This document shows positions 41,335 to 49,670 of a stretch of DNA of 64,000 nt, piece by piece. The translations under genes were made by a program, and so were the position numbers. The notes under the pieces were generated by a model. The model saw only the letters and a list, made by a program, of their open reading frames with translations, did no database searches and was not told the DNA's origin. Positions within the stretch are counted from its first letter, which is position 1; each line of letters begins with the position of its first letter. This DNA comes from Bacillota bacterium (GTDB lineage: Bacteria; Bacillota; Clostridia; Christensenellales; UMGS416): positions 1 to 64,000 of the forward strand of contig JAEZSE010000049.1 in the NCBI GenBank assembly GCA_023421955.1, given 5' to 3'.

Positions 41335-42006
41335 CTACGGATTGGTAACGGAATATTTCGTGATCAAATCACCAATCTTGATGCTGTGGGTGCCCCATGT
41401 TCCGGAGTTAAGTTTTTGCTCGAATTCAATTTCTTCTCCGGGATTCACTTGTGCTTGGATGGAGCTAACCTCAACCCCATCTAGCAATAATGGTGCTGAA
41501 AAGCTGCCTGCAACATCCCCAGTGTTTCGAATGATGATACAAATTGTGATTTCGCTGTCTACTGTGATCTCTGTTGGCTCGATGAAGATTTTCACAGGTT
41601 CCAGTTGGGCAGGGTTTTGCACCTTGAACTGCGCTTTGTATCCGCAACACTCCACCACATGGTATCCCGCTTCGTAACCTGATAGATCAAAGGAGACTGT
41701 TTTATCGCCCTTCCCATCCAGTGTGATACTTTTCTTTTCTTTCTCTACTCCATCAACAATAATTGGTATTGATATTGATGCTGGATTGGTGCCATAGTTC
41801 TTAACCAAATATGTTGCATCCACGCTCTCGCCAAGCATTATTTTGTCACTGGATAGAGAAACCGTGTCTATGATTATGTGACCTTTTATGTATAGGGGTA
41901 ATATGTTGGTTGCCATGATGAACGCAACAACGGTAATTGATAATTGTGCGATCACCCCTGTTGTGATTGCCCAGCGCTTTTTTCTGTCTGCATGTTGTTC
42001 ATTCAT
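41335..42006 (-). CDS. Small membrane-anchored CARDB-like protein, AT-rich island
   Basis: 223 residues. One transmembrane helix (~14-36; TTGVIAQLSITVVAFIMATN) followed by two Ig-like units: VDATYLVKNYGTNPASISIP / GDKTVSFDLSGYEAGYHVVE and ITICIIIRNTGDVAGSFSAP / GEEIEFEQKLNSGTWGTHSI. It shares the layout of the next gene downstream (anchor plus CARDB-like units; phrases such as SGYEAGYH / TGYKVGLHK recur in both), so the two are paralogues. Base composition is low in G+C, as in its neighbour. Function unknown; adhesion or surface binding is a guess. No homologues were recognised with confidence. Confidence 0.6.
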   Translation of the reverse strand: MNEQHADRKKRWAITTGVIAQLSITVVAFIMATNILPLYIKGHIIIDTVSLSSDKIMLGESVDATYLVKNYGTNPASISIPIIVDGVEKEKKSITLDGKGDKTVSFDLSGYEAGYHVVECCGYKAQFKVQNPAQLEPVKIFIEPTEITVDSEITICIIIRNTGDVAGSFSAPLLLDGVEVSSIQAQVNPGEEIEFEQKLNSGTWGTHSIKIGDLITKYSVTNP

Positions 42007-42125
42007 AGCGAATCCCCTTCATAACTCTTACCCTTAATATTTTCTTCGACATAAAACTTGAAATTCCTTCCAGGCATTTTCAAGTTTGTATATACTCAAA
42101 TCTTGGTAGCTGATAGCGCATTATA

Positions 42126-42134
42126 TGGTATAAT
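42126..42134 (+). promoter_or_regulatory. Extended -10 promoter of dnaE
   Basis: TGGTATAAT with no -35. Predicted start near 42141 leaves a leader of about 13 bases that begins with the ribosome site GGAGG (42141-42145). Confidence 0.6.
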
Positions 42135-42153
42135 TTTGCTGGAGGAACCACCC

Positions 42154-45100
42154 ATGCCATTCACCCACCTTCACGTCCACACCGAATACAGCCTGCTGGA
42201 CGGCGCCGCCCGCATCAAGGACCTGGTCAAAAAGACCAAGGCCCTGGGCATGGACGCCATCGCCATCACCGACCACGGCGTGATGTATGGCTGCATCGAG
42301 TTTTATAAGGCCTGCATCAATGAGGGCATCAAGCCCATCATCGGCTGCGAGGTCTATGTAGCCCCCCGCAAACACACCGACAAGGAAAACCAGGATCGCG
42401 AGCCTGCCCACTTGGTGCTGCTGGCGGAAAATGAGACGGGCTACCACAACCTGTGCAAGCTCGTTTCCGCCGGGTTTGTGGATGGCTTCTACTACAAGCC
42501 CCGCGTGGACTTTGACCTGCTGCAAAAGCACCACGAGGGCCTCATTTGTCTTTCCGCCTGCCTTGCCGGCGATGTGGCCAAGGCGCTGATGGATGGCCGC
42601 TATGACACCGCCAAGGCCGTGGCCGAGCGCTTGAACGGTATTTTCGGGCAAGGCAATTTCTTCATCGAATTGCAGGACCATGGTCTCAATGAGCAGCGGC
42701 AGATCCTGCCGCAGCAGGTGAAGCTGGCACGCGAGCTGGGCATCCCTCTGGTGGCCACCAACGACTTGCACTATGTGAATCAGGATGATGCTGAGGCGCA
42801 GGATGTGCTTGTGTGCATCCAGACGCAGCGCACGGTCGACGAAACCGACCGGATGAAGTTTGAAACCAGTGAGTTTTACCTGAAAAGCCCGCAGGAGATG
42901 GCGGATCTCTTCAAATATGCGCCAGAATCCATTGAAAACACGGAGAAGATCGCCGCCCGCTGCAAGGTGGCGTTTGACTTCAACACCACCCACCTGCCCA
43001 ATTACGAGGTGCCGGAGGGCAAGACCCACGAGGGCTACCTCCGGGAGCTTTGCGAGGCGGGTCTCAGGCGCCGTTATGAGCAACCGGGCAAGCCAGCGCG
43101 GCTGGACATGGACGAGCTCAAAGCCCGTTTGGACTACGAGCTGGGTGTGATCGGCCAGATGGGTTACACCGATTACTTTCTGATCGTGTGGGACTTCATC
43201 CATTTCTGCAAGACGAAGAACATCATCGTGGGCCCCGGCAGAGGCAGTGCCGCAGGAAGCCTGGCCGCCTATTGCCTGGGCATCACCGAGATCGACCCGA
43301 TCAAATACGGCCTGCTCTTTGAGCGCTTTTTGAACCCCGAGCGCATTTCCATGCCGGATATTGACATCGACTTTTGTTATGTGCGCAGGCAGCAGGTCAT
43401 CGATTATGTTGTGCGAAAATACGGTGCCGACCATGTGGCGCAGATCGTTACGTTCGGCACGATGGCGGCCCGGGCGGTGATCCGCGATGTGGGCCGGGCG
43501 TTGGGCATGAGCTACGGCGAGGTGGATCGCATTGCCAAGATGATCCCTTTTCAGCTCAATATGACGATTGAAAAAGCCCTGGAGATGAACAAGGATTTGA
43601 AGGAGCTGTGCGGCCTGGATGAAAAGGCCGGCAAGCTCATCGAAATGGGCCGCAAGCTGGAGGGCCTGCCCCGCCACGCCAGCACCCACGCCGCAGGTGT
43701 GGTGATCAGCAAGCTGCCGCTTACCGACCACATTCCGCTGAACCGCAACAACGATGCCATCACGACCCAATTCCCGATGGGCAACATCGAGGAGCTGGGG
43801 CTGCTCAAAATGGACTTTCTGGGCTTGCGCACGCTCACGGTGATCCGCGACGCCGTGGACATGGTCCGGGAGGGCACCGGCGAGCGCATCGACATCGGCG
43901 CGCTGGAATTTGACGACCCGGAGGTCTACAAAGTGATCGCCAGCGGCGACACCGACGGCGTGTTCCAGCTGGAAAGCTCCGGTATGCGCAGCTTCATGAA
44001 GGAGCTTCGGCCCAACCGCTTTGAGGACATCATCGCCGGTATTTCACTTTACCGCCCAGGCCCGATGGACAGCATCCCCCGCTATGTGGAGGGTAAGCGC
44101 AATCCCGCCAGCGTGCGATACGACCACCCGATCCTCGAAAACGTGCTGAACGTCACCTATGGCTGCATGGTCTATCAGGAGCAGGTGATGCAGATCGTGC
44201 GCGACATGGCCGGTTATTCCTATGGCCGCAGCGATCTGGTGCGCCGGGCCATGGCCAAGAAAAAGGCCTCTGTGATGGAAAAGGAGCGGCAGTATTTTGT
44301 GCACGGCCTGGTCGAGAATGGCCAGGTCACCGTGCCGGGCGCAGTGCGGAGGGGCGTGCCGGAGGCTGTGGCCACCAAGGTGTTCGACCAGATGATCGAC
44401 TTCGCGCAGTACGCGTTCAACAAGAGCCATGCGGCTGCCTATGCCGTGGTGGCCTATTGGACGGCCTGGCTCAAGGTGCACCACCCTGTTGAGTTTATGG
44501 CCGCGCTCATGAACAGCGTGATGGGCAACTCCGACAAGGTGGCCGTCTACATCCAGTACTGCCGCAAGAAGGGCATTGACGTGCTTCCGCCGGACGTGAA
44601 CTCCAGCGGCACGGCCTTCACCGTGGAGGGCAACGCAATCCGCTTCGGCCTGTCGGCCATTAAAAACGTAGGTGCTTCCGCTGTGGACGAGTTGATCCGC
44701 GAGCGACAGCGGGGCAGCTTCGGTGATTTCTTTGACTTTGTGGAGCGGGCCGGTGACACGATCAACAAGCGCATGGTGGAGAGCATGATCAAGGCTGGAG
44801 CCTTTGACTCCACCGGCGCCAACCGCGCCCAGCTTTTGACTGTGTATGAAAACACGATGGATGGCATGGCCCGTGTGCGGCGCAGTAACATTGAGGGTCA
44901 GGTGAGCCTGTTTGAAGTGGGCAGCCGGCCCGAGTCCCTTTCCCACGCGCTGCCCAAGGTGAACGAGCACCCCCGGCGCATTCTTTTGAAGATGGAAAAG
45001 GAAATGACCGGTGTCTACATCAGCGGCCACCCGTTGGCTGAATACGAAGAGGAGCTTGCCAACTTCGATTACAACAGTTCCCATTTTGCTGCCGATGACG

Positions 45101-45663
45101 CCAGCGGTGTGGACACCGCGCTCACAATGAATGCCGAGGATGAGGGTGGCGGTGAATCTGCTGGCAGTCTGTCCGATGGGCAACACGTGGAGCTTGCCGG
45201 CATCGTTGTGAACAAGGTGATGAAGACCACCAAGGCCAATGACCTGATGTGCTTTGTGACGCTGGAGGACCTCTACGGCACCGTGGAGGTGATCGTGTTT
45301 CCCAAGGTGCTGCAGCGCAGCGACCGCATGCTGGAGCAGGACAATGTGGTGGTTGTCTCCGGCAGGGCCAGCTTTCGCGAAGAGGAGAATGGCAAGCTGG
45401 TGGCCGAGCAGATCCGCCCGATCTCCCGGCAAGGTAAGGCCGCCAAGCTTTATGTGCGGCTTGCGCCGGGCACCAGCGAATTTGCCCGCGAGGTGTTTTT
45501 GGGCGTGCTCAAGAAGCACCCCGGCGCCTGCCCGGTCTATGTGAAGGATGAAGACAACGGCAAGAGCTACATGGTCAACAAGGAACGCTGGGTGCGGGTG
45601 GATGGAGATTTGATGAAGGATCTTTGCGATCTGGTGGGGGAGGGGTGTGTGAAGACAGGGTAG
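42154..45663 (+). CDS. dnaE: DNA polymerase III alpha subunit, DnaE type
   Basis: 1169 residues, C-family polymerase. N-terminal PHP domain (THLHVHTEYSLLDGAARI with metal-binding His, ITDHGVMYG), palm with the catalytic aspartates in SMPDIDIDFCYVRRQ (~400), thumb/fingers (GPGRGSAAGSLAAYCLGI, PRHASTHAAGVV), helix-hairpin-helix region and a C-terminal OB/tRNA-anti fold (VELAGIVVNKVMKTTKANDL, MCFVTLEDLYGTVEVIVFP). No 3'-5' exonuclease insertion, so it is DnaE rather than PolC; Firmicutes usually have both. ATG 42154 (MPFTHLH) has GGAGG 8 bases upstream and lies just past the promoter; the frame from 42058 starts ahead of the promoter and is rejected. Confidence 0.96.
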   Translation: MPFTHLHVHTEYSLLDGAARIKDLVKKTKALGMDAIAITDHGVMYGCIEFYKACINEGIKPIIGCEVYVAPRKHTDKENQDREPAHLVLLAENETGYHNLCKLVSAGFVDGFYYKPRVDFDLLQKHHEGLICLSACLAGDVAKALMDGRYDTAKAVAERLNGIFGQGNFFIELQDHGLNEQRQILPQQVKLARELGIPLVATNDLHYVNQDDAEAQDVLVCIQTQRTVDETDRMKFETSEFYLKSPQEMADLFKYAPESIENTEKIAARCKVAFDFNTTHLPNYEVPEGKTHEGYLRELCEAGLRRRYEQPGKPARLDMDELKARLDYELGVIGQMGYTDYFLIVWDFIHFCKTKNIIVGPGRGSAAGSLAAYCLGITEIDPIKYGLLFERFLNPERISMPDIDIDFCYVRRQQVIDYVVRKYGADHVAQIVTFGTMAARAVIRDVGRALGMSYGEVDRIAKMIPFQLNMTIEKALEMNKDLKELCGLDEKAGKLIEMGRKLEGLPRHASTHAAGVVISKLPLTDHIPLNRNNDAITTQFPMGNIEELGLLKMDFLGLRTLTVIRDAVDMVREGTGERIDIGALEFDDPEVYKVIASGDTDGVFQLESSGMRSFMKELRPNRFEDIIAGISLYRPGPMDSIPRYVEGKRNPASVRYDHPILENVLNVTYGCMVYQEQVMQIVRDMAGYSYGRSDLVRRAMAKKKASVMEKERQYFVHGLVENGQVTVPGAVRRGVPEAVATKVFDQMIDFAQYAFNKSHAAAYAVVAYWTAWLKVHHPVEFMAALMNSVMGNSDKVAVYIQYCRKKGIDVLPPDVNSSGTAFTVEGNAIRFGLSAIKNVGASAVDELIRERQRGSFGDFFDFVERAGDTINKRMVESMIKAGAFDSTGANRAQLLTVYENTMDGMARVRRSNIEGQVSLFEVGSRPESLSHALPKVNEHPRRILLKMEKEMTGVYISGHPLAEYEEELANFDYNSSHFAADDASGVDTALTMNAEDEGGGESAGSLSDGQHVELAGIVVNKVMKTTKANDLMCFVTLEDLYGTVEVIVFPKVLQRSDRMLEQDNVVVVSGRASFREEENGKLVAEQIRPISRQGKAAKLYVRLAPGTSEFAREVFLGVLKKHPGACPVYVKDEDNGKSYMVNKERWVRVDGDLMKDLCDLVGEGCVKTG

Positions 45664-45685
45664 TTGCCCGAAGGGGCGGAGGGAG

Positions 45686-46378
45686 TCATTGCCCGTGATA
45701 CCCCATTATGATTTCTCCGGTATCCTTTGTAATAGCAAACATGCCACATCCGCCAAGCCAGCCATCCGGCAATTCATCGTATACAATCCAAACACTTGCA
45801 GTATCATTGAAACTGACGATATAGTCTCCAGATGGGGCACCATAGATTTCCTCGTGAACATAAGCTGCAGCTATTGCAGCGTCTTGAGCGTTGTCAATTC
45901 GACCGAATTCTTTACCATAATGAATCAGATCACGCTTTATCAGCTCTGCGCGGCTTACCTGACTATCGTAAGTAATGCTGCTGCTGTCTTCGATTCTGTA
46001 TCGAACTTGGCCGGTTGGGTCTGATAGAGTGATTTGTTTCGGGGAAAGCGCCCACCCCACTATGCAAACCAGTACCACCATCGCCGCGATGACATGCAAA
46101 GCCACCAGCGGCTTCTTGCGATCCTTCCCGGAGAGCACAGCCCCCGTGGCAAACAGCGACACCAGCGCTGCCAGCCCCACAATGCCCATGACCTGCCGCA
46201 CCGCCGGCAGTGACCCAAACCCCGCTCCGCCGAAAAGCCCGATCGCTGCAAGGACAGCGAGCCCCACTGACAGCAGTTTGTGCACCGCTGAAGGGCCTGT
46301 TTTGAGCGGCCTGCCGGATCGGCTGAGCCAGATGCCTGTTGCTGCGCTCAACAGAAACAACGCAATGATCCATGCCAT
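45686..46378 (-). CDS. Membrane protein with an NTF2-like soluble domain
   Basis: 230 residues. Four hydrophobic segments (~2-18, 35-53, 60-83 and 90-109) fill the N-terminal half. The rest is a soluble domain: DNAQDAAIAAAYVHEEIYGA, VSFNDTASVWIVYDELPDG, WLGGCGMFAITKDTGEIIMG. This recalls Imm-NTF2-2, an immunity-protein-like fold (YGxxxxxxxxWxV...GGxxxxxI...TGxI), but the identification is by eye and weak; its presence on a membrane protein in this position would be unusual. No toxin gene adjoins it. ATG 46378 has GGAGGCG upstream. It is convergent with dnaE. No function is assigned. Confidence 0.5.
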   Translation of the reverse strand: MAWIIALFLLSAATGIWLSRSGRPLKTGPSAVHKLLSVGLAVLAAIGLFGGAGFGSLPAVRQVMGIVGLAALVSLFATGAVLSGKDRKKPLVALHVIAAMVVLVCIVGWALSPKQITLSDPTGQVRYRIEDSSSITYDSQVSRAELIKRDLIHYGKEFGRIDNAQDAAIAAAYVHEEIYGAPSGDYIVSFNDTASVWIVYDELPDGWLGGCGMFAITKDTGEIIMGYHGQ

Positions 46379-46503
46379 GGTGCTCGCCTCCGCAATCCAA
46401 ATATCTCTTTCGTGATGATTATATCATATGATCGGCACATGCTTATCACTGCCTTTATTGATTGAATGGTGTTTTTGGCGTGCTTTTGATTCCTCCTGCA
46501 TTT

Positions 46504-46512
46504 TGGTATACT
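46504..46512 (+). promoter_or_regulatory. Extended -10 promoter of the L,D-transpeptidase gene
   Basis: TGGTATACT ending seven bases before ATG 46520, so transcription would begin at or next to the start codon (leaderless). No SD sequence precedes the ATG. Confidence 0.55.
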
Positions 46513-46519
46513 CTAGGAT

Positions 46520-47614
46520 ATGAAACATATACAGCCCATCCTTGGATATTTGATGCAGCACATCTCCCGATATGCTCAAACTGTGGCTCACTTCATAGGC
46601 AGGGCAGACCTGAAAATCTCAGCGCCTGTGCTAAAAGCTGCATTGCTGTTGGCATTGGTGCTGGCCTCTGCGCCTGGCGCCAGTGGCTCCGGGTTGCTGG
46701 CGGTTTTTGAGGATGATGCAGCTGCAAGTCTGACCACCACCCCGCCCGCGTCTGCTTTATCTGCGCCTGCAACCATCGCACCCATACGCATGACAACGCC
46801 GGTGTCTGCAACCATGGTGAGCAACACCACCTTTGCGCCAACAGCTTCGCCGGCTATATCACCTTCACCCAGTCCAACCATTCAGCCCACGGCTGCTCCC
46901 ACGGTGAAGGCAGCACTGCCCAAACCAACTCCAAAGCCTGGTGCCACAACGGCCCCATCCAAGGCTATTTTGTTGCTGCGCGTTTATAAGGGTTCGCAAA
47001 CTGTTGTGGCCATCCGCATGGAGGGGGGCAAGGAAGCTGCAGCGCGGGTGATGATCTGCTCCACCGGCCGTTCCTCCGGCCTCACGCCCAATGGCACGTT
47101 TAAGATTTATGCCAAGTATGCATACCGACAGTTGCAAAGCGCCATGGGCCAATACTGTTCACGCTTCAACGGCGGCATCCTGTTCCACAGCGTGCCGATA
47201 GACAATGGAGCTAAAAAAATGTCTGCGGGCAAGAGCCGTATGAAGATCAGCAATTATAATAAGCTGGGCTCGATGGATTCCGATGGTTGCGTGCGCCTGC
47301 TCGTGCGTGACGCGCTGTGGATTTATAACAACTGCCCCAAAGGAACCAGGGTGGAGGTTGTCAGTAGCAGCAGCCCATTTGGCACCGGTAGCAAGCCTGC
47401 ACTCAAGTCCGGGCCGCCCTATACCAGTAAGGACGGCCAGTATGGCTGGGATCCCACTGACCCGGATCCCAAGAACCCTTATCGCAACGCCACTTCCACA
47501 CAAAAGCCTTCAGCAACTGCCACACTTCCGGCATCGAACCTACCTTCTTCCCAGCCATCTACAGAACCACCGCCGTCAGCTCTGCCGTCTGCAACACCGG
47601 CTGCGACTGAATAG
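46520..47614 (+). CDS. Secreted L,D-transpeptidase (YkuD type)
   Basis: 364 residues. A hydrophobic segment (~36-55; ISAPVLKAALLLALVLASAP) acts as signal or anchor, unusually far from the N-terminus. A Thr/Pro/Ala/Ser-rich linker follows (~70-150). The YkuD domain then has ILFHSVPIDNG (His), and SMDSDGCVRLLVRDALWIY (catalytic cysteine near 256, His/Ser-Cys-Arg motif). A Pro/Ser-rich tail ends the protein (from ~315). The enzyme makes or swaps 3-3 peptidoglycan cross-links or attaches proteins to the wall. ATG 46520 sits at the promoter, so the message may be leaderless; ATG 46553 is the alternative. Confidence 0.9.
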   Translation: MKHIQPILGYLMQHISRYAQTVAHFIGRADLKISAPVLKAALLLALVLASAPGASGSGLLAVFEDDAAASLTTTPPASALSAPATIAPIRMTTPVSATMVSNTTFAPTASPAISPSPSPTIQPTAAPTVKAALPKPTPKPGATTAPSKAILLLRVYKGSQTVVAIRMEGGKEAAARVMICSTGRSSGLTPNGTFKIYAKYAYRQLQSAMGQYCSRFNGGILFHSVPIDNGAKKMSAGKSRMKISNYNKLGSMDSDGCVRLLVRDALWIYNNCPKGTRVEVVSSSSPFGTGSKPALKSGPPYTSKDGQYGWDPTDPDPKNPYRNATSTQKPSATATLPASNLPSSQPSTEPPPSALPSATPAATE

Positions 47615-47677
47615 CGCTCTACAGATCTTACGCCTGAAGGCACCGAATGAAATAATTCGTGAAATCGTCTGAAATCA

Positions 47678-47686
47678 TGATATAAT
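47678..47686 (+). promoter_or_regulatory. Extended -10 promoter of ybaK
   Basis: TGATATAAT; predicted start near 47693. AAAGGAG (47704-47710) is the ribosome site for ATG 47721. Confidence 0.6.
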
Positions 47687-47720
47687 AGATAAAACTCACT
47701 TCCAAAGGAGTCAATGACCG

Positions 47721-48200
47721 ATGTCCGACCCTCTCCCGCGATCAGCCCAGCGCGTGCAATCCATTCTGGATGAACACAATCTCGCTCTGCAGGTCGTGGA
47801 ATTTGATGAATCCACCCGCACAGCCCAGGAAGCAGCCGATGCCATCGGCTGCGAGGTCGCCCAGATCGCCAAATCTCTGGTCTTCCGCACGAAGCGCACC
47901 GATAAACCGGTTTTGGTGATTGCCAGCGGTGCGAATCGCGTGAATGAAAAGACATTGCGCGACCACATCGGTGAGAAAATCGAAAAGGCTGACGCAGATT
48001 ATGCCCAGGAGCACACAGGCTACGCCATTGGCGGCATCCCGCCGGTGGGGCATGTGGAAGCCATTGAAACATTCATTGATGAGGATTTGCTCACCCATGA
48101 GTGCATCTGGGCCGCTGCCGGCACACCCAATGCGGTGTTCAGGCTCACGCCGCAGGCGCTGGTGGAGATCACGGGCGGAGAGATCGTGTCTGTAAAATAA
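47721..48200 (+). CDS. YbaK/EbsC family Cys-tRNA(Pro) deacylase
   Basis: 159 residues, YbaK/aminoacyl-tRNA-associated fold. RSAQRVQSILDEHNLAL at the start, TRTAQEAADAIGCEVAQIAKSLVFR with the catalytic-site lysine, VIASGANRVNEKTL, EKADADYAQEHTGYAIGGIPPVG and AAGTPNAVFRLTPQALVEIT match the family well. It hydrolyses mischarged Cys-tRNA(Pro) in trans; some members have other aminoacyl-tRNA specificity. No prolyl-tRNA synthetase gene is nearby. Own promoter and terminator, so monocistronic. Translation starts at 47721; an ATG at 47714 is out of frame. Confidence 0.9.
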   Translation: MSDPLPRSAQRVQSILDEHNLALQVVEFDESTRTAQEAADAIGCEVAQIAKSLVFRTKRTDKPVLVIASGANRVNEKTLRDHIGEKIEKADADYAQEHTGYAIGGIPPVGHVEAIETFIDEDLLTHECIWAAAGTPNAVFRLTPQALVEITGGEIVSVK

Positions 48201-48219
48201 AAGTATCATAATTAACAGG

Positions 48220-48254
48220 AAACCCGCCCATCACAGCTGTGAGGGCGGGTTTTA
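48220..48254. terminator. Bidirectional terminator between ybaK and the lipoprotein cluster
   Basis: AAACCCGCCC (48220-48229) and GGGCGGGTTT (48244-48253), followed by T on both strands. It serves the convergent ybaK and lipoprotein genes. Confidence 0.85.
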
Positions 48255-48268
48255 TCCTGGAAACGTGG

Positions 48269-48493
48269 TTATCTGATTGAGTTCGCACCGGGTGAGCCAT
48301 TGCTCGCGGGGGCGGTTACGGTTGGGCCTGCCGTCGTCCTTGTATAGGCCGGGGAGGGGGAGACGCCGGGAAGTGTGGGCATTACCGATTGCACTGCCGA
48401 CACGCCTGGCACTTTTTCCACAGCCCTGCATCCAACCATAAGAGCCGCCAGAAGCATAGAGACGATTGCAACAATGAATACTGTCTTCTTCAT
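48269..48493 (-). CDS. Small lipoprotein
   Basis: 74 residues from ATG 48493 (MKKTVFIVAIVSMLLAALMVGC). Type II signal peptide: two lysines, hydrophobic core, lipobox LMVGC, with Cys22 as the modified residue. The mature part is only about 50 residues, rich in Pro, Ser, Thr and Ala (TRTTAGPTVTAPASNGSPG), with a VEKVPGVSAVQSVMPTLPGV segment. AAAGGTG is the ribosome site. Third of three tandem lipoprotein genes on this strand, with a similar signal sequence to the second (MKKTxxI). No function is recognisable. Confidence 0.7.
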   Translation of the reverse strand: MKKTVFIVAIVSMLLAALMVGCRAVEKVPGVSAVQSVMPTLPGVSPSPAYTRTTAGPTVTAPASNGSPGANSIR

Positions 48494-48577
48494 CTGATCA
48501 CCTTTCCTATCCGTTTCACCGATAGCTTGCTCCAACCTGGGTCAAGCCATGTGCCCAATCGCTGGCAGCGCTGGGTT

Positions 48578-48826
48578 TTATGGCATTGTGGTGGCTCCTT
48601 CTGCCGTTGCCGCTTCCGGCAGCCTTGTTGCTGCGCCGGCAGTGTCCTGGCTGGCGGTTTTATCGGGAGCCACTGTGGCGTAGCCTGGGTTTCTGCTGCT
48701 GGCTGGCGAACCTGTCGTGGCACGAGGCGACTCCAGCGGCCGCACCGGTGCGTTGTTTCGTATGTTGCATCCGGCCAATATCAGCAGCGACAGCACCATA
48801 GCCAGAATGACAAAAGTTTTCTTCAT
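48578..48826 (-). CDS. Small lipoprotein
   Basis: 82 residues from ATG 48826 (MKKTFVILAMVLSLLILAGC). Lipobox LILAGC. The mature part (~62 residues) is Ala/Thr/Pro-rich and looks disordered (ATTGSPASSRNPGYATVAPD). GGAGG lies 8 bases before ATG. The start is 14 bases after the stop of the upstream lipoprotein gene, so they form an operon. The similar opening (MKKT) and low-complexity tail to the gene at 48269 suggest duplication. Function unknown. Confidence 0.7.
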   Translation of the reverse strand: MKKTFVILAMVLSLLILAGCNIRNNAPVRPLESPRATTGSPASSRNPGYATVAPDKTASQDTAGAATRLPEAATAEGATTMP

Positions 48827-48840
48827 GTGTTTGCCTCCAT

Positions 48841-49515
48841 TCATCGCCAATAGAATGTATCGGGGATTTGTTTCCAAATGTTCTCATTGTCGGCACCGGC
48901 CGGTGCCCAGAGCGTGAGCACAGCCAGCGAGCCACTGCGCTCAAAGTAGTACCGATGGTTGATCAGCCGGTGCTGCTTGCCTTTAGCAGGTTCCGAGTTG
49001 CTCTCATATTCCACATAGACAGCCTGACCGCCCTTGGTTTCGGTCATTGTTACGATTTTGATATCTACAGCCCGGCCTGTCCGCACAAGGCCCGCCACCT
49101 GCACACCTTTTATGCTATCTATTGAGAATGGCTCTGTCGTCTTGATAATTTCCACAAGCAGTCCGCTTTCTCCGCGGGTAAACTTCAAATTGGTCCCAGA
49201 CTCTTCTTTCTTCCAGGTATCCGGCGCTTGAATGTCATACTTGCCCGCAGCAGAGGTATGGTTTACGAACGTTTGTGTCTCCGGCAGCATACCGGTTTCT
49301 GTTTTTAGTGTGGGAGCTGGTGTCTCGGAGTGTTCCGGCTGAACCAGCAGATAGTTTTCTCCGCTAGCTGTGGCCGTGGCCCCAGCTGATTGCGTGGCAT
49401 TACTCTCGACTGGGGGAAGTGCAGCCTTTGGCAGTGGGGTGTTGGCCGGTTGCCTGCAACCCATCAGCGCCAGCGGAGCCAACAATGCCACAAAAATACG
49501 AATCAGAGCTTTCAT
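48841..49515 (-). CDS. Lipoprotein with PsbP-like C-terminal domain
   Basis: 224 residues from ATG 49515 (MKALIRIFVALLAPLALMGC). Lipobox ALMGC; Cys20 becomes lipidated. A Ser/Thr/Ala-rich linker follows (~25-95), then a globular domain (~100-224): YDIQAPDTWKKEESGTNLKF, VEIIKTTEPFSIDSIKGVQV, QAVYVEYESNSEPAKGKQHR, YYFERSGSLAVLTLWAPAGA and IPDTFYWR. The order resembles the PsbP-like lipoprotein fold found in many Firmicutes. Leads a three-gene lipoprotein cluster; the hidden role is not known. GGAGGTG upstream. The frame from 49620 has no ribosome site. Confidence 0.72.
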   Translation of the reverse strand: MKALIRIFVALLAPLALMGCRQPANTPLPKAALPPVESNATQSAGATATASGENYLLVQPEHSETPAPTLKTETGMLPETQTFVNHTSAAGKYDIQAPDTWKKEESGTNLKFTRGESGLLVEIIKTTEPFSIDSIKGVQVAGLVRTGRAVDIKIVTMTETKGGQAVYVEYESNSEPAKGKQHRLINHRYYFERSGSLAVLTLWAPAGADNENIWKQIPDTFYWR

Positions 49516-49576
49516 CTCACACCTCCGGTGAATGGCTGGATTAGTTTCTCCCAAAACAAACAATTGATGTGTTTGA

Positions 49577-49610
49577 ATAAAAAACAGGCGGCTGATGAAT
49601 TGCCGCCTGT
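49577..49610 (-). terminator. Intrinsic terminator of the PadR gene
   Basis: Minus strand: ACAGGCGGC (49610-49602), loop, GCCGCCTGT (49592-49584), then TTTTTTATT. It separates the PadR gene from the lipoprotein cluster. Confidence 0.88.
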
Positions 49611-49670
49611 GAGCGCCCATTTGTTATCATTGATTGTTTAGAATGAGCCGTATGGAAGATGCATGATGCT

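Noticed and set aside
42121..43770. Long minus-strand open frame (549 codons) over dnaE
   Set aside because: It is the shadow of dnaE, whose plus-strand frame carries all polymerase motifs; the minus translation is His/Leu/Val-rich and has no recognisable domain.
45661..45695. Fragment of a second copy of the MITE-like element after dnaE
   Set aside because: Shares only GCCCGAAGG with the element; too short to call.
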